64,000 bases of DNA from Actinoplanes lutulentus (GCF_003259845.1 NZ_QLMJ01000018.1:186001-250000); one strand, 5' to 3'; positions 42,795 to 52,394 are shown, numbered from the stretch's first letter. Notes: generated by a model from the sequence alone, not told the origin. Numbers and translations: made by a program.

Positions 42795-43333
42795 GCGGGC
42801 CCTCGGTCGCGGACCGGGTGTGCACGCTGCGCGCGGACTTCGACCGCTCGTTCGCCGAGCCGGCCCGGACCCTCGGCGCGGCCAGCGTGGAGCTGCTGGC
42901 GATCGGGGTGGGCGGCCGCCCGTACGCGCTACGCCTCTCCCAGGCCTCCGGAGTGCACCCCGACCGGCCGGTGACCGCCCTGCCCACCCCGGTGCCGGCG
43001 CTGCTCGGTGTCGCCGGGTTCGCCGGGACCGTGGTGCCCGTCTACGACCTTGCCGCCCTGCTCGGCCACCCGATCCCGGAGCGGCCCCGCTGGCTGGTCC
43101 TCACCACCGGGTCGCCACCGCTCGCCCTGGCGTTCCATCAGCTCGACCACCACATGCAGGTCCCGATCACCGACGTGGTCGAGGGTTCGATCGGCGACGC
43201 CGGGCCGCACGCGTACCTGAAAGGCCTGGTACGCCTGCCCGACGGCAACCGGCCGATCGTGGACGTGCCGGCAACCCGCGCTCTCGTACATCAGCTGGCC
43301 GGACACCAGCCCGTCCCCGAGGAGTCCTCATGA
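42791..43333 (+). CDS. cheW: CheW-like coupling protein 2
   Basis: 180 residues. A CheW domain from about 30 ('ELLAIGVGGRPYALRLSQAS', 'ALLGVAGFAGTVVPVYDLAA') to about 170. It has an N-terminal extension (ADRVCTLRADFDRSFAEPAR) that resembles the start of the CheW half found in myxobacterial FrzA-like or split adaptors. Two unlike CheWs in one operon suggest that they occupy different positions in the array or serve different receptors. The GTG overlaps the cheR stop and its own stop overlaps the receptor ATG. Confidence 0.85.
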   Translation: MSGPSVADRVCTLRADFDRSFAEPARTLGAASVELLAIGVGGRPYALRLSQASGVHPDRPVTALPTPVPALLGVAGFAGTVVPVYDLAALLGHPIPERPRWLVLTTGSPPLALAFHQLDHHMQVPITDVVEGSIGDAGPHAYLKGLVRLPDGNRPIVDVPATRALVHQLAGHQPVPEESS

Positions 43334-44799
43334 TGGCCGGACACACCTACGGCCGGAAGCTGGCGGCCGGCATCGCCGTCACCGTCGTCTTCACCCTGCT
43401 GTCGATCGCTGTCGCCGTCGGCGGCCTGAAGTTCGTGGTCGACTCGAAGGACCGGGTGATCGCGGCGGCGACCACGAACCTCGCCGGGGCGGAGGCGCTG
43501 GGCCGGCTCTTCGAGACCCGGCTCGCCGACATCCGCGGATACCTGCTGAACGTCACCGACGAGTACTCCGACGCGGCCGCCGCCGATCGTGTCGCCTTCC
43601 AGAAGCAGGTCACCGACCTGCGTGGGTCTCTGGAGGACACCACCAGCCTGGCGACCCTGGAACGCATCGAGGACGCCGAGCAGGGCTACAACGACGCGAT
43701 CTCCAAGGTGATGGCCCAGCGAGGGGCCGGCGCCACCATCGAAGAGATCAGGAAGATGAACGACGGCCAGGCGAAACCGCTGCGCCAGACCATGCAGAGC
43801 GAGCTGGCAAGCCTGATCGCCCGGGTCAAGGCCGACGTCGAGGGCAACCGCGAGGAGTCGACGTCCCGCGCCGCCCTGGCGATCGCCGTGATCCTCGGGC
43901 TGGGCGCGCTCGCCACCGCCTGCGCGGTCGCTGTCGCCTGGCGGCTGAGCCGAGACCTGCGCCGCGAGGTGGGCGCCGCTGTCGGCCACATCCAGAGCTC
44001 GTCGGCGCAGCTGGAGGCGGCCGCCGCGCAGCAGGTCAACGGCGGCCGTGACCAGGCCAGTGCGATGAGCGAGATCACCACGACGATCAGCGAGCTGCTG
44101 ATCACCTCGCGGCAGATCGCGGAGTCCGCGCAGCGGGTCTCGCAGATCGCCGAGGACACCGAGGCGGCGGCCCGGGCCGGCGACTCGACCATTGATCAGA
44201 CCCGGGCGTCGATGACGGCGATCCGTACCCAGGTGGACCAGATCGTGCAGCACATGCTGGCGCTCGGCGAGAAGTCGCAGCAGATCGGCTCGGTCGTCGA
44301 CCTGGTGTCCGAGCTGGCCGAGCAGACGAACATCCTGGCGATCAACGCGACCATCGAGGCGAGCGGCGCCGGCGAGTGGGGCCGGCGGTTCGCCGTGGTG
44401 GCCGAGGAGATCCGCAAGCTGGCGGACCGCACCGCGGCGTCGGCCAAGGAGATCCGGGCGCTGATCGAGGACGTCCGGGGCGCGGTCAACACCACGGTGA
44501 TGGCGACCGAGATCGGGGCCAAGGCGGTGGACTCGGGGGCACGGCAGTTCAACGAGGCCACCAACTCGTTCCGGGAGATCGTGAAGCTGGCATCCACCAC
44601 GAACGATGCGACCCGGGAGATCGAGCTCTCCACGAAGCAGCAGACCACCGCGGTGGAGCAGGTCAACGTGGCGGCCGGCGACACGGCCCGGGTGTCACGG
44701 GAGACCGAGTCGAGCGCCGTGCAGACCAAGCAGACCGCCGCGCATCTGACCGCGCTCTCCGGTGAGCTGCTGGAACTCGTGGGTTCCGGTAAGCACTGA
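43330..44799 (+). CDS. methyl-accepting chemosensory receptor without clear HAMP
   Basis: 489 residues. Helix one (about 11-36), an extracytoplasmic four-helix-bundle-like sensor (about 37-178), helix two (about 179-202), then directly the long cytoplasmic coiled coil. The hairpin tip is 'AEQTNILAINATIEASGAGE' with 'RFAVVAEEIRKLADRTAASA', the kinase-contact site. A HAMP domain of about 50 residues is expected after helix two; here 'WRLSRDLRREVGAAVGHIQS' runs straight into Gln/Glu-rich helices, so HAMP is absent or unrecognisable. It is the only receptor in the operon. GAGGAG lies 5 bases before the first of two consecutive ATGs. Confidence 0.9.
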   Translation: MMAGHTYGRKLAAGIAVTVVFTLLSIAVAVGGLKFVVDSKDRVIAAATTNLAGAEALGRLFETRLADIRGYLLNVTDEYSDAAAADRVAFQKQVTDLRGSLEDTTSLATLERIEDAEQGYNDAISKVMAQRGAGATIEEIRKMNDGQAKPLRQTMQSELASLIARVKADVEGNREESTSRAALAIAVILGLGALATACAVAVAWRLSRDLRREVGAAVGHIQSSSAQLEAAAAQQVNGGRDQASAMSEITTTISELLITSRQIAESAQRVSQIAEDTEAAARAGDSTIDQTRASMTAIRTQVDQIVQHMLALGEKSQQIGSVVDLVSELAEQTNILAINATIEASGAGEWGRRFAVVAEEIRKLADRTAASAKEIRALIEDVRGAVNTTVMATEIGAKAVDSGARQFNEATNSFREIVKLASTTNDATREIELSTKQQTTAVEQVNVAAGDTARVSRETESSAVQTKQTAAHLTALSGELLELVGSGKH

Positions 44800-46880
44800 T
44801 GGGCCGCGATCCCCTCCGCTACTTCCGGCTCGAGGCACGGGAGCTGGTCGACCAGATCAGCGCCGGTGTGCTGGACCTGGATCAGCGGCCCGGGCCGGAA
44901 CCGGTCGGGCGGCTGCTGCGTGCCGCGCACACGCTCAAGGGCGCGGCACGGGTGGTGAAGCAGAAGGAGATCGCGGACTTCGCGCACGCGTTCGAGGAGA
45001 TCCTGGTTCCGTACCGATCCGGGGATGCTCCGCTGGCGTCGGAGGAGATGCGGGAACTTCTTCGGCTGAATGACGAAATATCAGCTCAAGTCGTACAGAT
45101 GGAGGCGCCGCAGGCGGCGGAGCCCGCTCCCGCGCCTGCGCCTGCGCCCGTTTCAGAGTCGGCGCCCTCGCCTCCGCCGGAAAGAAAGACCGACGAACCG
45201 GCGGAGATCCCCGCGCCCACCCGGGCCTCGACCAGCGATCTCGACGAGCTGCTGGACGCGATCGGCGAGGCCAACGCCCAGATGACCCCGCTGCGCGACG
45301 GCTGCGGCACCATCGAACGCCTGCACCGCGCCGCCGAGGCCCTCTCCGACCAGCTGCGCACCGGTACGCCCGGCGCGGTGCGCGCCGCGGCTGTCCGGCT
45401 CGCCGGTGAGCTGGGTACGGCCGGACGCCGCTTCACCGACGCCGTCGACCAGATCGAACGTGAGCTCGACGATGTCCGTGGCAAGGCCGAAGGGCTGCGG
45501 CTGGTCCCGGCCGGCAGCATCTTCACCACGCTGCGCCGGGCGGTCCGCGACGCCGCCGACGCCGAAGGCCGCAAGGTGCGGTTCGAGTCGCGCGGCGGCG
45601 ACATCCGGATGGGTGTGCACCTGCTCGGCCCGGTCAGCGGGGCGTTCCTGCACGTGGTGCGCAACGCGGTCGTGCACGGCATCGAGCCGGAGGCCCAGCG
45701 GCTCGGCGCGGGCAAGCCGGCCGAGGGGACAATCACCCTGGAGGTGGAGCGGCGCGGCCGGTTCGCGATCTTCCGGTGCCTCGACGACGGGCGTGGCTTC
45801 GATCTGGACGCGTTGCGGCGTACCGCCCGGGAGCGGGGCCTGCTCGGCCCCGGCACCGCCGGTGACCAGGAGATGGTCGATCTCGTCATGCACGGCGGGA
45901 TCAGCACGACCACGAAGGTCACCGAGGTGTCCGGGCGCGGCATCGGCATGGACGCGGTCCGCGAGGTGGCCGCGCAGCTGCACGGCGAGGTGCGGGTCCG
46001 CAGCACGCCGGGCGAAGGCGCCACGGTCGAGCTGATCATCCCGCTCACCCTGCTGAGCATGACCGGCCTGATCGTCGAGGCCGGCGGCTCCAGCGCGACG
46101 GTCCCCTTGGACGCGGTGCGCGGATGCCTCCGGCTGAGTGCCGCGGAGGCAGCCACTGCCGCCTCCAGCGGCCGGATTCTGTACGACGGAAGCGCAGCCC
46201 CGTTCCTCCCCCTGGCCGAGGTCCTGTACACCGGCGACACGGTTCCCGACGCGGCCGGCACCGGAGCGGCCATCGTGGTGGACTGCTCGGCCGGCATGTT
46301 CGCGATCGGCGTGGATCGTCTCCTGGGCACGTCCGCCCTGGTCGCCCGCCCGCTGCCGGAGCTCGCACCCGCGTCGGCGGTGATCAGCAGCGTCTCGGTC
46401 GAGGCGGACGGGCGGCCCCGGCTCGTGCTGGACCCGGAAGGGCTGGCCGCCGCCGTGCTGCGCGGCCACGGTCCGGGCGCCCGGTCGGCGTCCGCGTCCA
46501 CCGCCGAGCCACTCCCGGTCCTGGTCGTGGACGACTCGCTGACCACCCGGATGCTGGAGCGCAGCATCCTGGAGTCCGCCGGGTACGAGGTCCAGCTCGC
46601 CGCGTCCGGTGAGGAGGGCCTGGAGAAGGCCCGCGGCGGAGGGTTCGGCCTGATCCTCAGCGACATCGACATGCCCGGCATCGACGGCTTCACGCTGGTC
46701 GAGCGGATCCGGGCCGATCCGAAACTGTCCACCACGCCCTGTGTCCTGGTCAGTTCGCGGGCGAGCGCCGCGGACCGGGATCGCGGCAAGGCGGTCGGCG
46801 CCGACGCGTACGTGGTCAAGGGCGAGTTCGACCAGGAGGATCTGTTGGCACACATCCGGCGCTTGGTGGTGCGCTCATGA
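44799..46880 (+). CDS. cheA: CheA-type hybrid histidine kinase with receiver
   Basis: 693 residues: HPt (1-105, His44 in LLRAAHTLKGAARVV), a proline linker, a dimerisation region (about 145-225), the HATPase domain ('HVVRNAVVHGIEPEAQRLGA' N-box, DDGRGFD, GRGIGMDAV), a CheW-like regulatory domain (about 405-555) and a C-terminal receiver from 572 with phospho-acceptor Asp622 (LILSDIDMPGIDG) and Lys in VVKGEF. No P2 CheY-binding domain is seen. The fused receiver can act as phosphate sink or output, as in FrzE-type kinases. Its ATG overlaps the receptor stop by one base. Confidence 0.95.
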   Translation: MGRDPLRYFRLEARELVDQISAGVLDLDQRPGPEPVGRLLRAAHTLKGAARVVKQKEIADFAHAFEEILVPYRSGDAPLASEEMRELLRLNDEISAQVVQMEAPQAAEPAPAPAPAPVSESAPSPPPERKTDEPAEIPAPTRASTSDLDELLDAIGEANAQMTPLRDGCGTIERLHRAAEALSDQLRTGTPGAVRAAAVRLAGELGTAGRRFTDAVDQIERELDDVRGKAEGLRLVPAGSIFTTLRRAVRDAADAEGRKVRFESRGGDIRMGVHLLGPVSGAFLHVVRNAVVHGIEPEAQRLGAGKPAEGTITLEVERRGRFAIFRCLDDGRGFDLDALRRTARERGLLGPGTAGDQEMVDLVMHGGISTTTKVTEVSGRGIGMDAVREVAAQLHGEVRVRSTPGEGATVELIIPLTLLSMTGLIVEAGGSSATVPLDAVRGCLRLSAAEAATAASSGRILYDGSAAPFLPLAEVLYTGDTVPDAAGTGAAIVVDCSAGMFAIGVDRLLGTSALVARPLPELAPASAVISSVSVEADGRPRLVLDPEGLAAAVLRGHGPGARSASASTAEPLPVLVVDDSLTTRMLERSILESAGYEVQLAASGEEGLEKARGGGFGLILSDIDMPGIDGFTLVERIRADPKLSTTPCVLVSSRASAADRDRGKAVGADAYVVKGEFDQEDLLAHIRRLVVRS

Positions 46881-47941
46881 TCCGGGTTCTGATCGTCGAG
46901 GACTCCATCACGATGCGCCACCACCTGCGGGAGGCGCTCGCACCCGACCCGGACCTGCAGGTGGTCGGGGAGGCCGGGGACGGCGAGCAGGCCGTCGAGC
47001 TGGCCGGCCGGCTGCGCCCGGACGTCATCACGATGGACATGATGCTGCCCGGCATCAGCGGTCTGGCCGCCACCGAGCACATCATGGCCGAGCATCCGAT
47101 ACCGATCCTCGTCGTCTCGTCGGCGGACCGGCAGGAGCTGTTCAGCACGTACAACGCCCTCGCCGCCGGCGCCGTCGACGTGATGGAGAAGCCGCGCGGG
47201 GACGACTCGGACGCCGACTGGGGGCACCGGCTGCGGTCGACGCTGCGGATCGTCTCCCGGATCCGGGTGATCACCCATCCGCGGGCGCGGCTCGGCGGGC
47301 GGGCGCGTACCGCTCCGGCGGCGCCGCCACCGCCGGTCGCGCCGGTCGCCTCGCCGGCGCTGAGCGTCGTCGCGGTCGGCGCGTCCACCGGCGGGCCGGG
47401 CGCGCTCACCGAGCTGCTGCGCGAGCTGCCGCCGAACTTCGTCACCCCGGTGCTGGTGGTGCAGCACATCGCGGCCAGCGAGCAGTTCGCCGTCGCGTTC
47501 TCCGACTGGCTCGGCGGGCAGACCGGCCGCAACGTGCGGTACGCGACCGACGGCACCCCGGTGAGCCGGGTCGGCGGACAGGTGCTGCTCGCTCCCCCGG
47601 ACCGGCACCTCTACGTCCGCGACAAGCTGCTGCGCCTCAGCGACGGCCCGCCGCGGCACTCCTGCCGGCCCGCCGTCGACGTGCTGTTCGAGTCGGTGGC
47701 GGCCGAGTTCGGCCCGACGGCGGCCGGCTGCCTGCTCACCGGGATGGGCCGGGACGGCGCGGCCGGGCTGCTGCAGATGCGGGGCAAGGGCGCGGTCACG
47801 TTCGCCCAGGACGAGGGGAGCTGCATCGTTTACGGCATGCCCCGGGAAGCGGCTCTGCTGGGTGCGGCCGCGTACGTCCTGCCGCCCGGGCGGATGGCCG
47901 CCCGGATCGCCGAACTGCACCCCGCGGCGGCCCGGCGATGA
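46877..47941 (+). CDS. cheB: CheB protein-glutamate methylesterase
   Basis: 354 residues. A receiver (1-115, acceptor Asp in VITMDMMLPGISG) and a catalytic methylesterase domain with the Ser-His-Asp triad: VVAVGASTGGPGAL, VLVVQHIAASEQF and LLTGMGRDGAAGL. It removes methyl groups that CheR adds, or deamidates receptor glutamines, when phosphorylated by CheA. Its pairing with CheR shows adaptation is retained in this system. Both ends overlap neighbours by 4 bases. Confidence 0.96.
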   Translation: MIRVLIVEDSITMRHHLREALAPDPDLQVVGEAGDGEQAVELAGRLRPDVITMDMMLPGISGLAATEHIMAEHPIPILVVSSADRQELFSTYNALAAGAVDVMEKPRGDDSDADWGHRLRSTLRIVSRIRVITHPRARLGGRARTAPAAPPPPVAPVASPALSVVAVGASTGGPGALTELLRELPPNFVTPVLVVQHIAASEQFAVAFSDWLGGQTGRNVRYATDGTPVSRVGGQVLLAPPDRHLYVRDKLLRLSDGPPRHSCRPAVDVLFESVAAEFGPTAAGCLLTGMGRDGAAGLLQMRGKGAVTFAQDEGSCIVYGMPREAALLGAAAYVLPPGRMAARIAELHPAAARR

Positions 47942-49926
47942 CACCGACCGTGCTGATCGTCGATGACAGCCTCACCGTGCGGATGGACCTGAACGACGCG
48001 TTCACCGACGACGGCTTCACCACCATCCTCTGCGCGACCGGGGCCGAGGCACGGGCCGCGTTCGCGTCGGCGGAGTTCGACGCGGCGGTGCTCGACGTGA
48101 TCCTGCCCGACGCGGACGGGCTCGAACTGCTCACCGAGCTGCGCGGCACGCACGCCGAGGTGGTCACCATGCTGCTCTCCAGTGAGAGCGAGGTGGCCGA
48201 TCGGCTGGCGGGGCTGCGCACCGGGGCCGACGAGTACGTGGGGAAGCCCTATGACGCGGGGTATGTGGTCGCGCGTACCCGGCAGTTACTCGGCGAAGCG
48301 CCGGACGGTGAGGCCACCGACCGTACCAATGTGCTGGTCATCGACGACAGCGTGACCTTCCGCGAGAAGTTGCGCGAGCTTCTCGAACCCGAGGGGTACG
48401 GCGTTCTGACCGCCGCCAGCGGCGAGGAGGGGCTGCGGATGGCGGCCGATCGCCGGCCGCACGCGGTGATCGTGGACGGCGTGATGCCGGGCATCGACGG
48501 CGCCACCGTGATCCGGCGGATCCGCCTCGACCCGGGGCTGCGGGACACCCCGTGCATCCTGATGACCGCCGCCGACGACTACGCCACCGAGATGCAGATG
48601 CTGGACGCGGGCGCCGACGCCTTCGTCCGCAAGCAGCAGAACCTGGCCGTGGTGCTCGCGAAGCTGGCGGCAGTGCTGCGGCAGAGCGCCGAACAGCTGC
48701 CGATCGAGTCGATCGGCAGCCTGCACGGCCCGGGCAAGGTACTGACGATCAGCCCGCACCGCGACGACCTGGACCTGTGGTCGGAGGCGCTGCGCACCGA
48801 GGCGTACGACATCGTGCAGGCCACCGACATCGACGACGCGCTGGACCTGCTGGCCGCCCAGCCGGTCGACTGCATCGTGCTGGGCCTCGACGACGACCTG
48901 GAGCGGGCCACCGAGAGCTGCCGGCGGGTCCGTGAGGTGCCGCGGGTCGGCGAGTTGCCGATGATCATGACGGGCGAGGAGGAGCGGATGCTCGACTGCC
49001 TCGCCGCCGGCGCCGACGACTACGTCCGCGACAGCGACGTGCCGGACGGGCTGCGCATCCACGTCCGGGCGCAGATACGCCGCAAGCAGTCGCACGACGA
49101 GTCCCGGCGGATCCGCGAGGAGCTGATGCGGCGTGAGCTGGACGCCGCCGAGGAACGCTCGGCCCGGCACCTCGCCGAGACGCGCGCCGCGCTCGTCGAG
49201 GAGCTGGAGTGGCGCAACCGGGAGCTGGAGGCGTTCTCCGGATCGGTCTCGCACGACCTGCGCGGACCGCTGCAGGTGATCAGCAGTTTCGCCGAGCACG
49301 TCCTCGACGAGGAGGACGGCGAGGAGCTCGGCGAGCAGACCCGGCACCGGATCAGCCGGATCCACGCGGCCGCGCTGCGGATGGCCGACCTGGTCGAGTC
49401 GCTGCTGATCCTGGCCCGGGCCAGCCGGGGCGAGCTGCGCCGGGAGACGTTCGACATGACCACCACGATCCGGCAGGTGATCAGCGACGTGGCCGCCCGC
49501 GACCCGAACCGGATCGTCGAGTACGTGGTGACCGAGGGGATGACCGCCGACGGCGACGAGGGCCTGGCCCGGGTGATCCTGGAGAACCTGATCAACAACG
49601 CGGTCAAGTTCACCCGCAAGGTCGAGCACCCGGTGATCGAGATCAGCGGCGCCGGCGACCGGTTCTACGTCCGGGACAACGGCGCCGGTTTCCCGGCCGA
49701 TCAGGCCGGTCAGCTGTTCCGGCCGTTCGCCCGGCTGCACGACGCCCGGGACTTCCCGGGCACCGGCATCGGGCTGACCACCGTGCACCGGGCGGTGGAG
49801 CGGCACGGCGGGGAGATCGGGGCGGAGAGCTCCGAGGGCAAGGGTGCGACGTTCTGGTTCACCCTGCCGGCGACCACGGAGCACAACGGGCCGGAGCGAC
49901 GCGGAAATCCGCGCCGCTCCGGATGA
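47938..49926 (+). CDS. three-receiver hybrid histidine kinase (output)
   Basis: 662 residues. Receiver 1 (2-118, Asp53 in VLDVILPDADG), receiver 2 (130-250, Asp180 in VIVDGVMPGIDG) and a degenerate receiver 3 (266-382, acceptor replaced: VLGLDDDLERAT). Then a short coiled coil (385-430), a HisKA domain with His439 (SGSVSHDLRGPLQ) and a HATPase domain (LENLINNAVKF, FYVRDNGAGF, GTGIGLTTV). No sensor or membrane helix, so it is a cytoplasmic integrator likely phosphorylated by CheA. It closes the operon and ends before the convergent amidase gene with only six bases between. No dedicated output regulator lies nearby. Confidence 0.92.
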   Translation: MTPTVLIVDDSLTVRMDLNDAFTDDGFTTILCATGAEARAAFASAEFDAAVLDVILPDADGLELLTELRGTHAEVVTMLLSSESEVADRLAGLRTGADEYVGKPYDAGYVVARTRQLLGEAPDGEATDRTNVLVIDDSVTFREKLRELLEPEGYGVLTAASGEEGLRMAADRRPHAVIVDGVMPGIDGATVIRRIRLDPGLRDTPCILMTAADDYATEMQMLDAGADAFVRKQQNLAVVLAKLAAVLRQSAEQLPIESIGSLHGPGKVLTISPHRDDLDLWSEALRTEAYDIVQATDIDDALDLLAAQPVDCIVLGLDDDLERATESCRRVREVPRVGELPMIMTGEEERMLDCLAAGADDYVRDSDVPDGLRIHVRAQIRRKQSHDESRRIREELMRRELDAAEERSARHLAETRAALVEELEWRNRELEAFSGSVSHDLRGPLQVISSFAEHVLDEEDGEELGEQTRHRISRIHAAALRMADLVESLLILARASRGELRRETFDMTTTIRQVISDVAARDPNRIVEYVVTEGMTADGDEGLARVILENLINNAVKFTRKVEHPVIEISGAGDRFYVRDNGAGFPADQAGQLFRPFARLHDARDFPGTGIGLTTVHRAVERHGGEIGAESSEGKGATFWFTLPATTEHNGPERRGNPRRSG

Positions 49927-49932
49927 GGGGTC

Positions 49933-52293
49933 CTAGTTTCCGTAGACCAGACCGTCGGAGATCACGGCCGGCCGGCCCGAGGTGCCGAGCACCTCGATCA
50001 TGATCTTGTGCTTCCCGCTGGACAGGTTCCGGGTCCAGACCGCCTGCCGGTACGCGTTCTTGCTCGACTTCAGGTCCACCGTGCTGACCTTCTTGCCGTC
50101 GACGTAGATCGCCACCTTGCCGGACTTGGCGGTCTTGGTGAACAGCAGCGCCGCGGTACGCCCGGTGAACGTCCAGGTCAGCTTCCGGCCCTTGGCCGAC
50201 GCGGAGAGCGCCTTGCCCTTCAGGTGCGCGGAGTTCTTCACGGTCGTCCACGTGCCGGTCTTCTTCGCCGACGTCTCCGCGAGCAGCGACACCTTGCGGC
50301 TGATCTGCGCGCCCCGGGCGTTGCCGGCGACGTCCCGGGCGGTCACGGTGTAGACCGTGGTGCCCGGCTTGACCGTGGTGCTCCAGCTCTTGGCGGACGC
50401 GCCGAGCGCGGCCGAGCGCGGCTTCGTCACGGTGAACCCGGCGAACGCCGCGTTGTCCTTCGCCGACAGAGTCAGCGTGACCGGCGCCGAGGTGGCGCTG
50501 TACGTACCGGTCCGCAGGTTGACCGCCATCCCCGCGGTCCACGCCGGCGCGGTGACGTCGCCGAAGACCGTGGTGCCGACCTGGGCGTGGCTGCCGGAGA
50601 CATGCACGGCCCGGACCACGATGCTGTGCTTGCCGGCGGCCAGGCTCAGCGTCGCCGAGCGGGCGCTCGCGGCCGGCATGCTGAACCGCTTGCTGTCGAC
50701 GTAGATCTCGAAGCGGGCGATCTTCGCGGTCGGCGTGGTCACCGACCAGGACAGGCCGACGTTCTTCTTCACGTAGTAGACGCCACCGGACGCGGCACCG
50801 CCGGTCGGCGCCTTCAGCGCCAGGCCGGTGATCTGCTCGACCGAGAGGGCCCGGATGGCGGGCAGCCGCGCGTACAGGTTCTTGCCGGGGCAGGCGGTCG
50901 CGTCGGCGTCGCGGTGACCGGAGACGCGCTGGATGGTGACCTTGGCGCCGGCCGCGTACTTGCCGTTCGCAGAGCCGGCGGTCACCGTGACGCTGCTGGT
51001 CGGGTTGTAGTTGTACTTACCGAGGCGGGCCGCGGCGACCTGGCCGATCACCTTCTCGATCGTGGAGTTGGAGGCGGCGGTCTCGAAGTTGCCGATCACC
51101 GAGATGGCGGCGTAGTTCGTGTTGAAGCCCTGCGTGTGCGCGCCGACGACCGGGGTCTCGACACCGCCCTTACGGCCCTCGAACAGCTTGCCGCACTTGT
51201 CCAGCAGGTAGTTGTACCCGATGTCCGACCAGCCGTTGCTCTTCACGTGGTACGTCTGGATGCTCCGGACGATCGCCGCCGACTCCGAGCACGCGTAATC
51301 GTTGGTGGTCGCGGTGTGGTGCACCCAGAGCGCCTTGACCTCGGTGCCGATCGAGATCGACTTCACGATGGTCTCGTCGGCGCTCCAGCCCTTGCGGTTC
51401 ACGTACGCCGGGAACTGCGCCTTGACCGGCACTGTCGACGTCGGCACCGGTGAGGTGGTCGGCGCGGTGGTCGGTGCGGTCGTCGCGGCCGTGGTGGTCT
51501 TGGCCGGCGCCGGCACGGTGGTGGTCGCCGGCGCGGTGGTCGTCGTGGTCACCGCCGGGGTGGTCGTGGCCGCCGTGGCGGCCGGGGCCGTGGTGGTCGT
51601 CGCGGTCGTCGGCGCGGTGGTGGTGGCTTCCTCGGTCGGAGCCTCGCTCACCGCCGTGCTCGCGGACGGGTCGGGCGACGCGCTCTCGGTCACCGCGACG
51701 CCGCCGCCCTGACCGCCTGTTCCGGTGCTGCTTTCTTCTGCGCTGCCGGCGCCCTGGCCGCCGGTTTCGGTGCCCGGGTCGATCAGGTCGAGGCGCAGGC
51801 CCTTCGGCAGGCCGCTGCCGGCGCCGGCGATCCGGGCCGCCACGCCGTCGGACGCGCCGACCCAGAGCGGCTCGGTCCCGCCGCGTCGCGCGGTGTCGGC
51901 GGCCTCGGCGCCGTCCGGTCCGATGTCCGAACGCTCCAGGCTCTGCCAGCCGGTCCACTCGCCGGTCTTCACGCTGCGGGTGCGGACCTCGATGGTGCCG
52001 TCCGGCGCGGCCACCGGGTCCGACCAGGTGATGCCGAGCAGGCTGAACCGCTTGGTCTCGCGCTCCGGCACGTCCACGTCGCCGCCGCCGGACGACGCGG
52101 CGATCTCGACCGTGTTCAGATCTGTCTTGATCTCCGGCTGCTCGGCGGCCGGGTCGGGCGGCAGCACGGTGACCGTCTCCGCCACGACCGTCGGGTCGGC
52201 GCTGTCCGGCCAGGCCAGCACGGCTACTCCCCCGCCGGCAGCGAGCACAGCGGCCGCGGCACCCACACCGATGGCCAGACGTCGATTCATCAA
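49933..52293 (-). CDS. PGRP-type N-acetylmuramoyl-L-alanine amidase
   Basis: 786 residues. An N-terminal signal/anchor (5-28) is followed by a strand-rich domain (about 60-160), a Thr/Ala/Pro-rich linker of about 110 residues (about 200-290), the amidase_2/PGRP domain (about 315-460) and three Ig-like domains to the end. Zinc ligands are visible: WVHHTATTND, SGHRDADATACPG with the Cys, and GYNYLLDKCGKLFEGR is typical. It cleaves the amide between muramic acid and the stem peptide. The long linker suggests reach across the wall. It starts ATG-ATG; either may be used. Confidence 0.9.
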   Translation of the reverse strand: MMNRRLAIGVGAAAAVLAAGGGVAVLAWPDSADPTVVAETVTVLPPDPAAEQPEIKTDLNTVEIAASSGGGDVDVPERETKRFSLLGITWSDPVAAPDGTIEVRTRSVKTGEWTGWQSLERSDIGPDGAEAADTARRGGTEPLWVGASDGVAARIAGAGSGLPKGLRLDLIDPGTETGGQGAGSAEESSTGTGGQGGGVAVTESASPDPSASTAVSEAPTEEATTTAPTTATTTTAPAATAATTTPAVTTTTTAPATTTVPAPAKTTTAATTAPTTAPTTSPVPTSTVPVKAQFPAYVNRKGWSADETIVKSISIGTEVKALWVHHTATTNDYACSESAAIVRSIQTYHVKSNGWSDIGYNYLLDKCGKLFEGRKGGVETPVVGAHTQGFNTNYAAISVIGNFETAASNSTIEKVIGQVAAARLGKYNYNPTSSVTVTAGSANGKYAAGAKVTIQRVSGHRDADATACPGKNLYARLPAIRALSVEQITGLALKAPTGGAASGGVYYVKKNVGLSWSVTTPTAKIARFEIYVDSKRFSMPAASARSATLSLAAGKHSIVVRAVHVSGSHAQVGTTVFGDVTAPAWTAGMAVNLRTGTYSATSAPVTLTLSAKDNAAFAGFTVTKPRSAALGASAKSWSTTVKPGTTVYTVTARDVAGNARGAQISRKVSLLAETSAKKTGTWTTVKNSAHLKGKALSASAKGRKLTWTFTGRTAALLFTKTAKSGKVAIYVDGKKVSTVDLKSSKNAYRQAVWTRNLSSGKHKIMIEVLGTSGRPAVISDGLVYGN

Positions 52294-52394
52294 ACCCGGT
52301 CCCCTTGGTCGATCGAAGATCTTGCGGGCGTGAACGCTACCGGATCGTCCGCACGACCATGTGCCCGGATCGACTGTGACGACTGGAATTAACG

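Noticed and set aside
45086..47944. 952-residue minus-strand frame across cheA/cheB
   Set aside because: A mirror frame of the strongly supported cheA and cheB genes, caused by high GC at third positions.
50008..51453. 481-residue plus-strand frame over the amidase
   Set aside because: Arg/Asp/Val-rich shadow of the amidase gene on the other strand; no domain.
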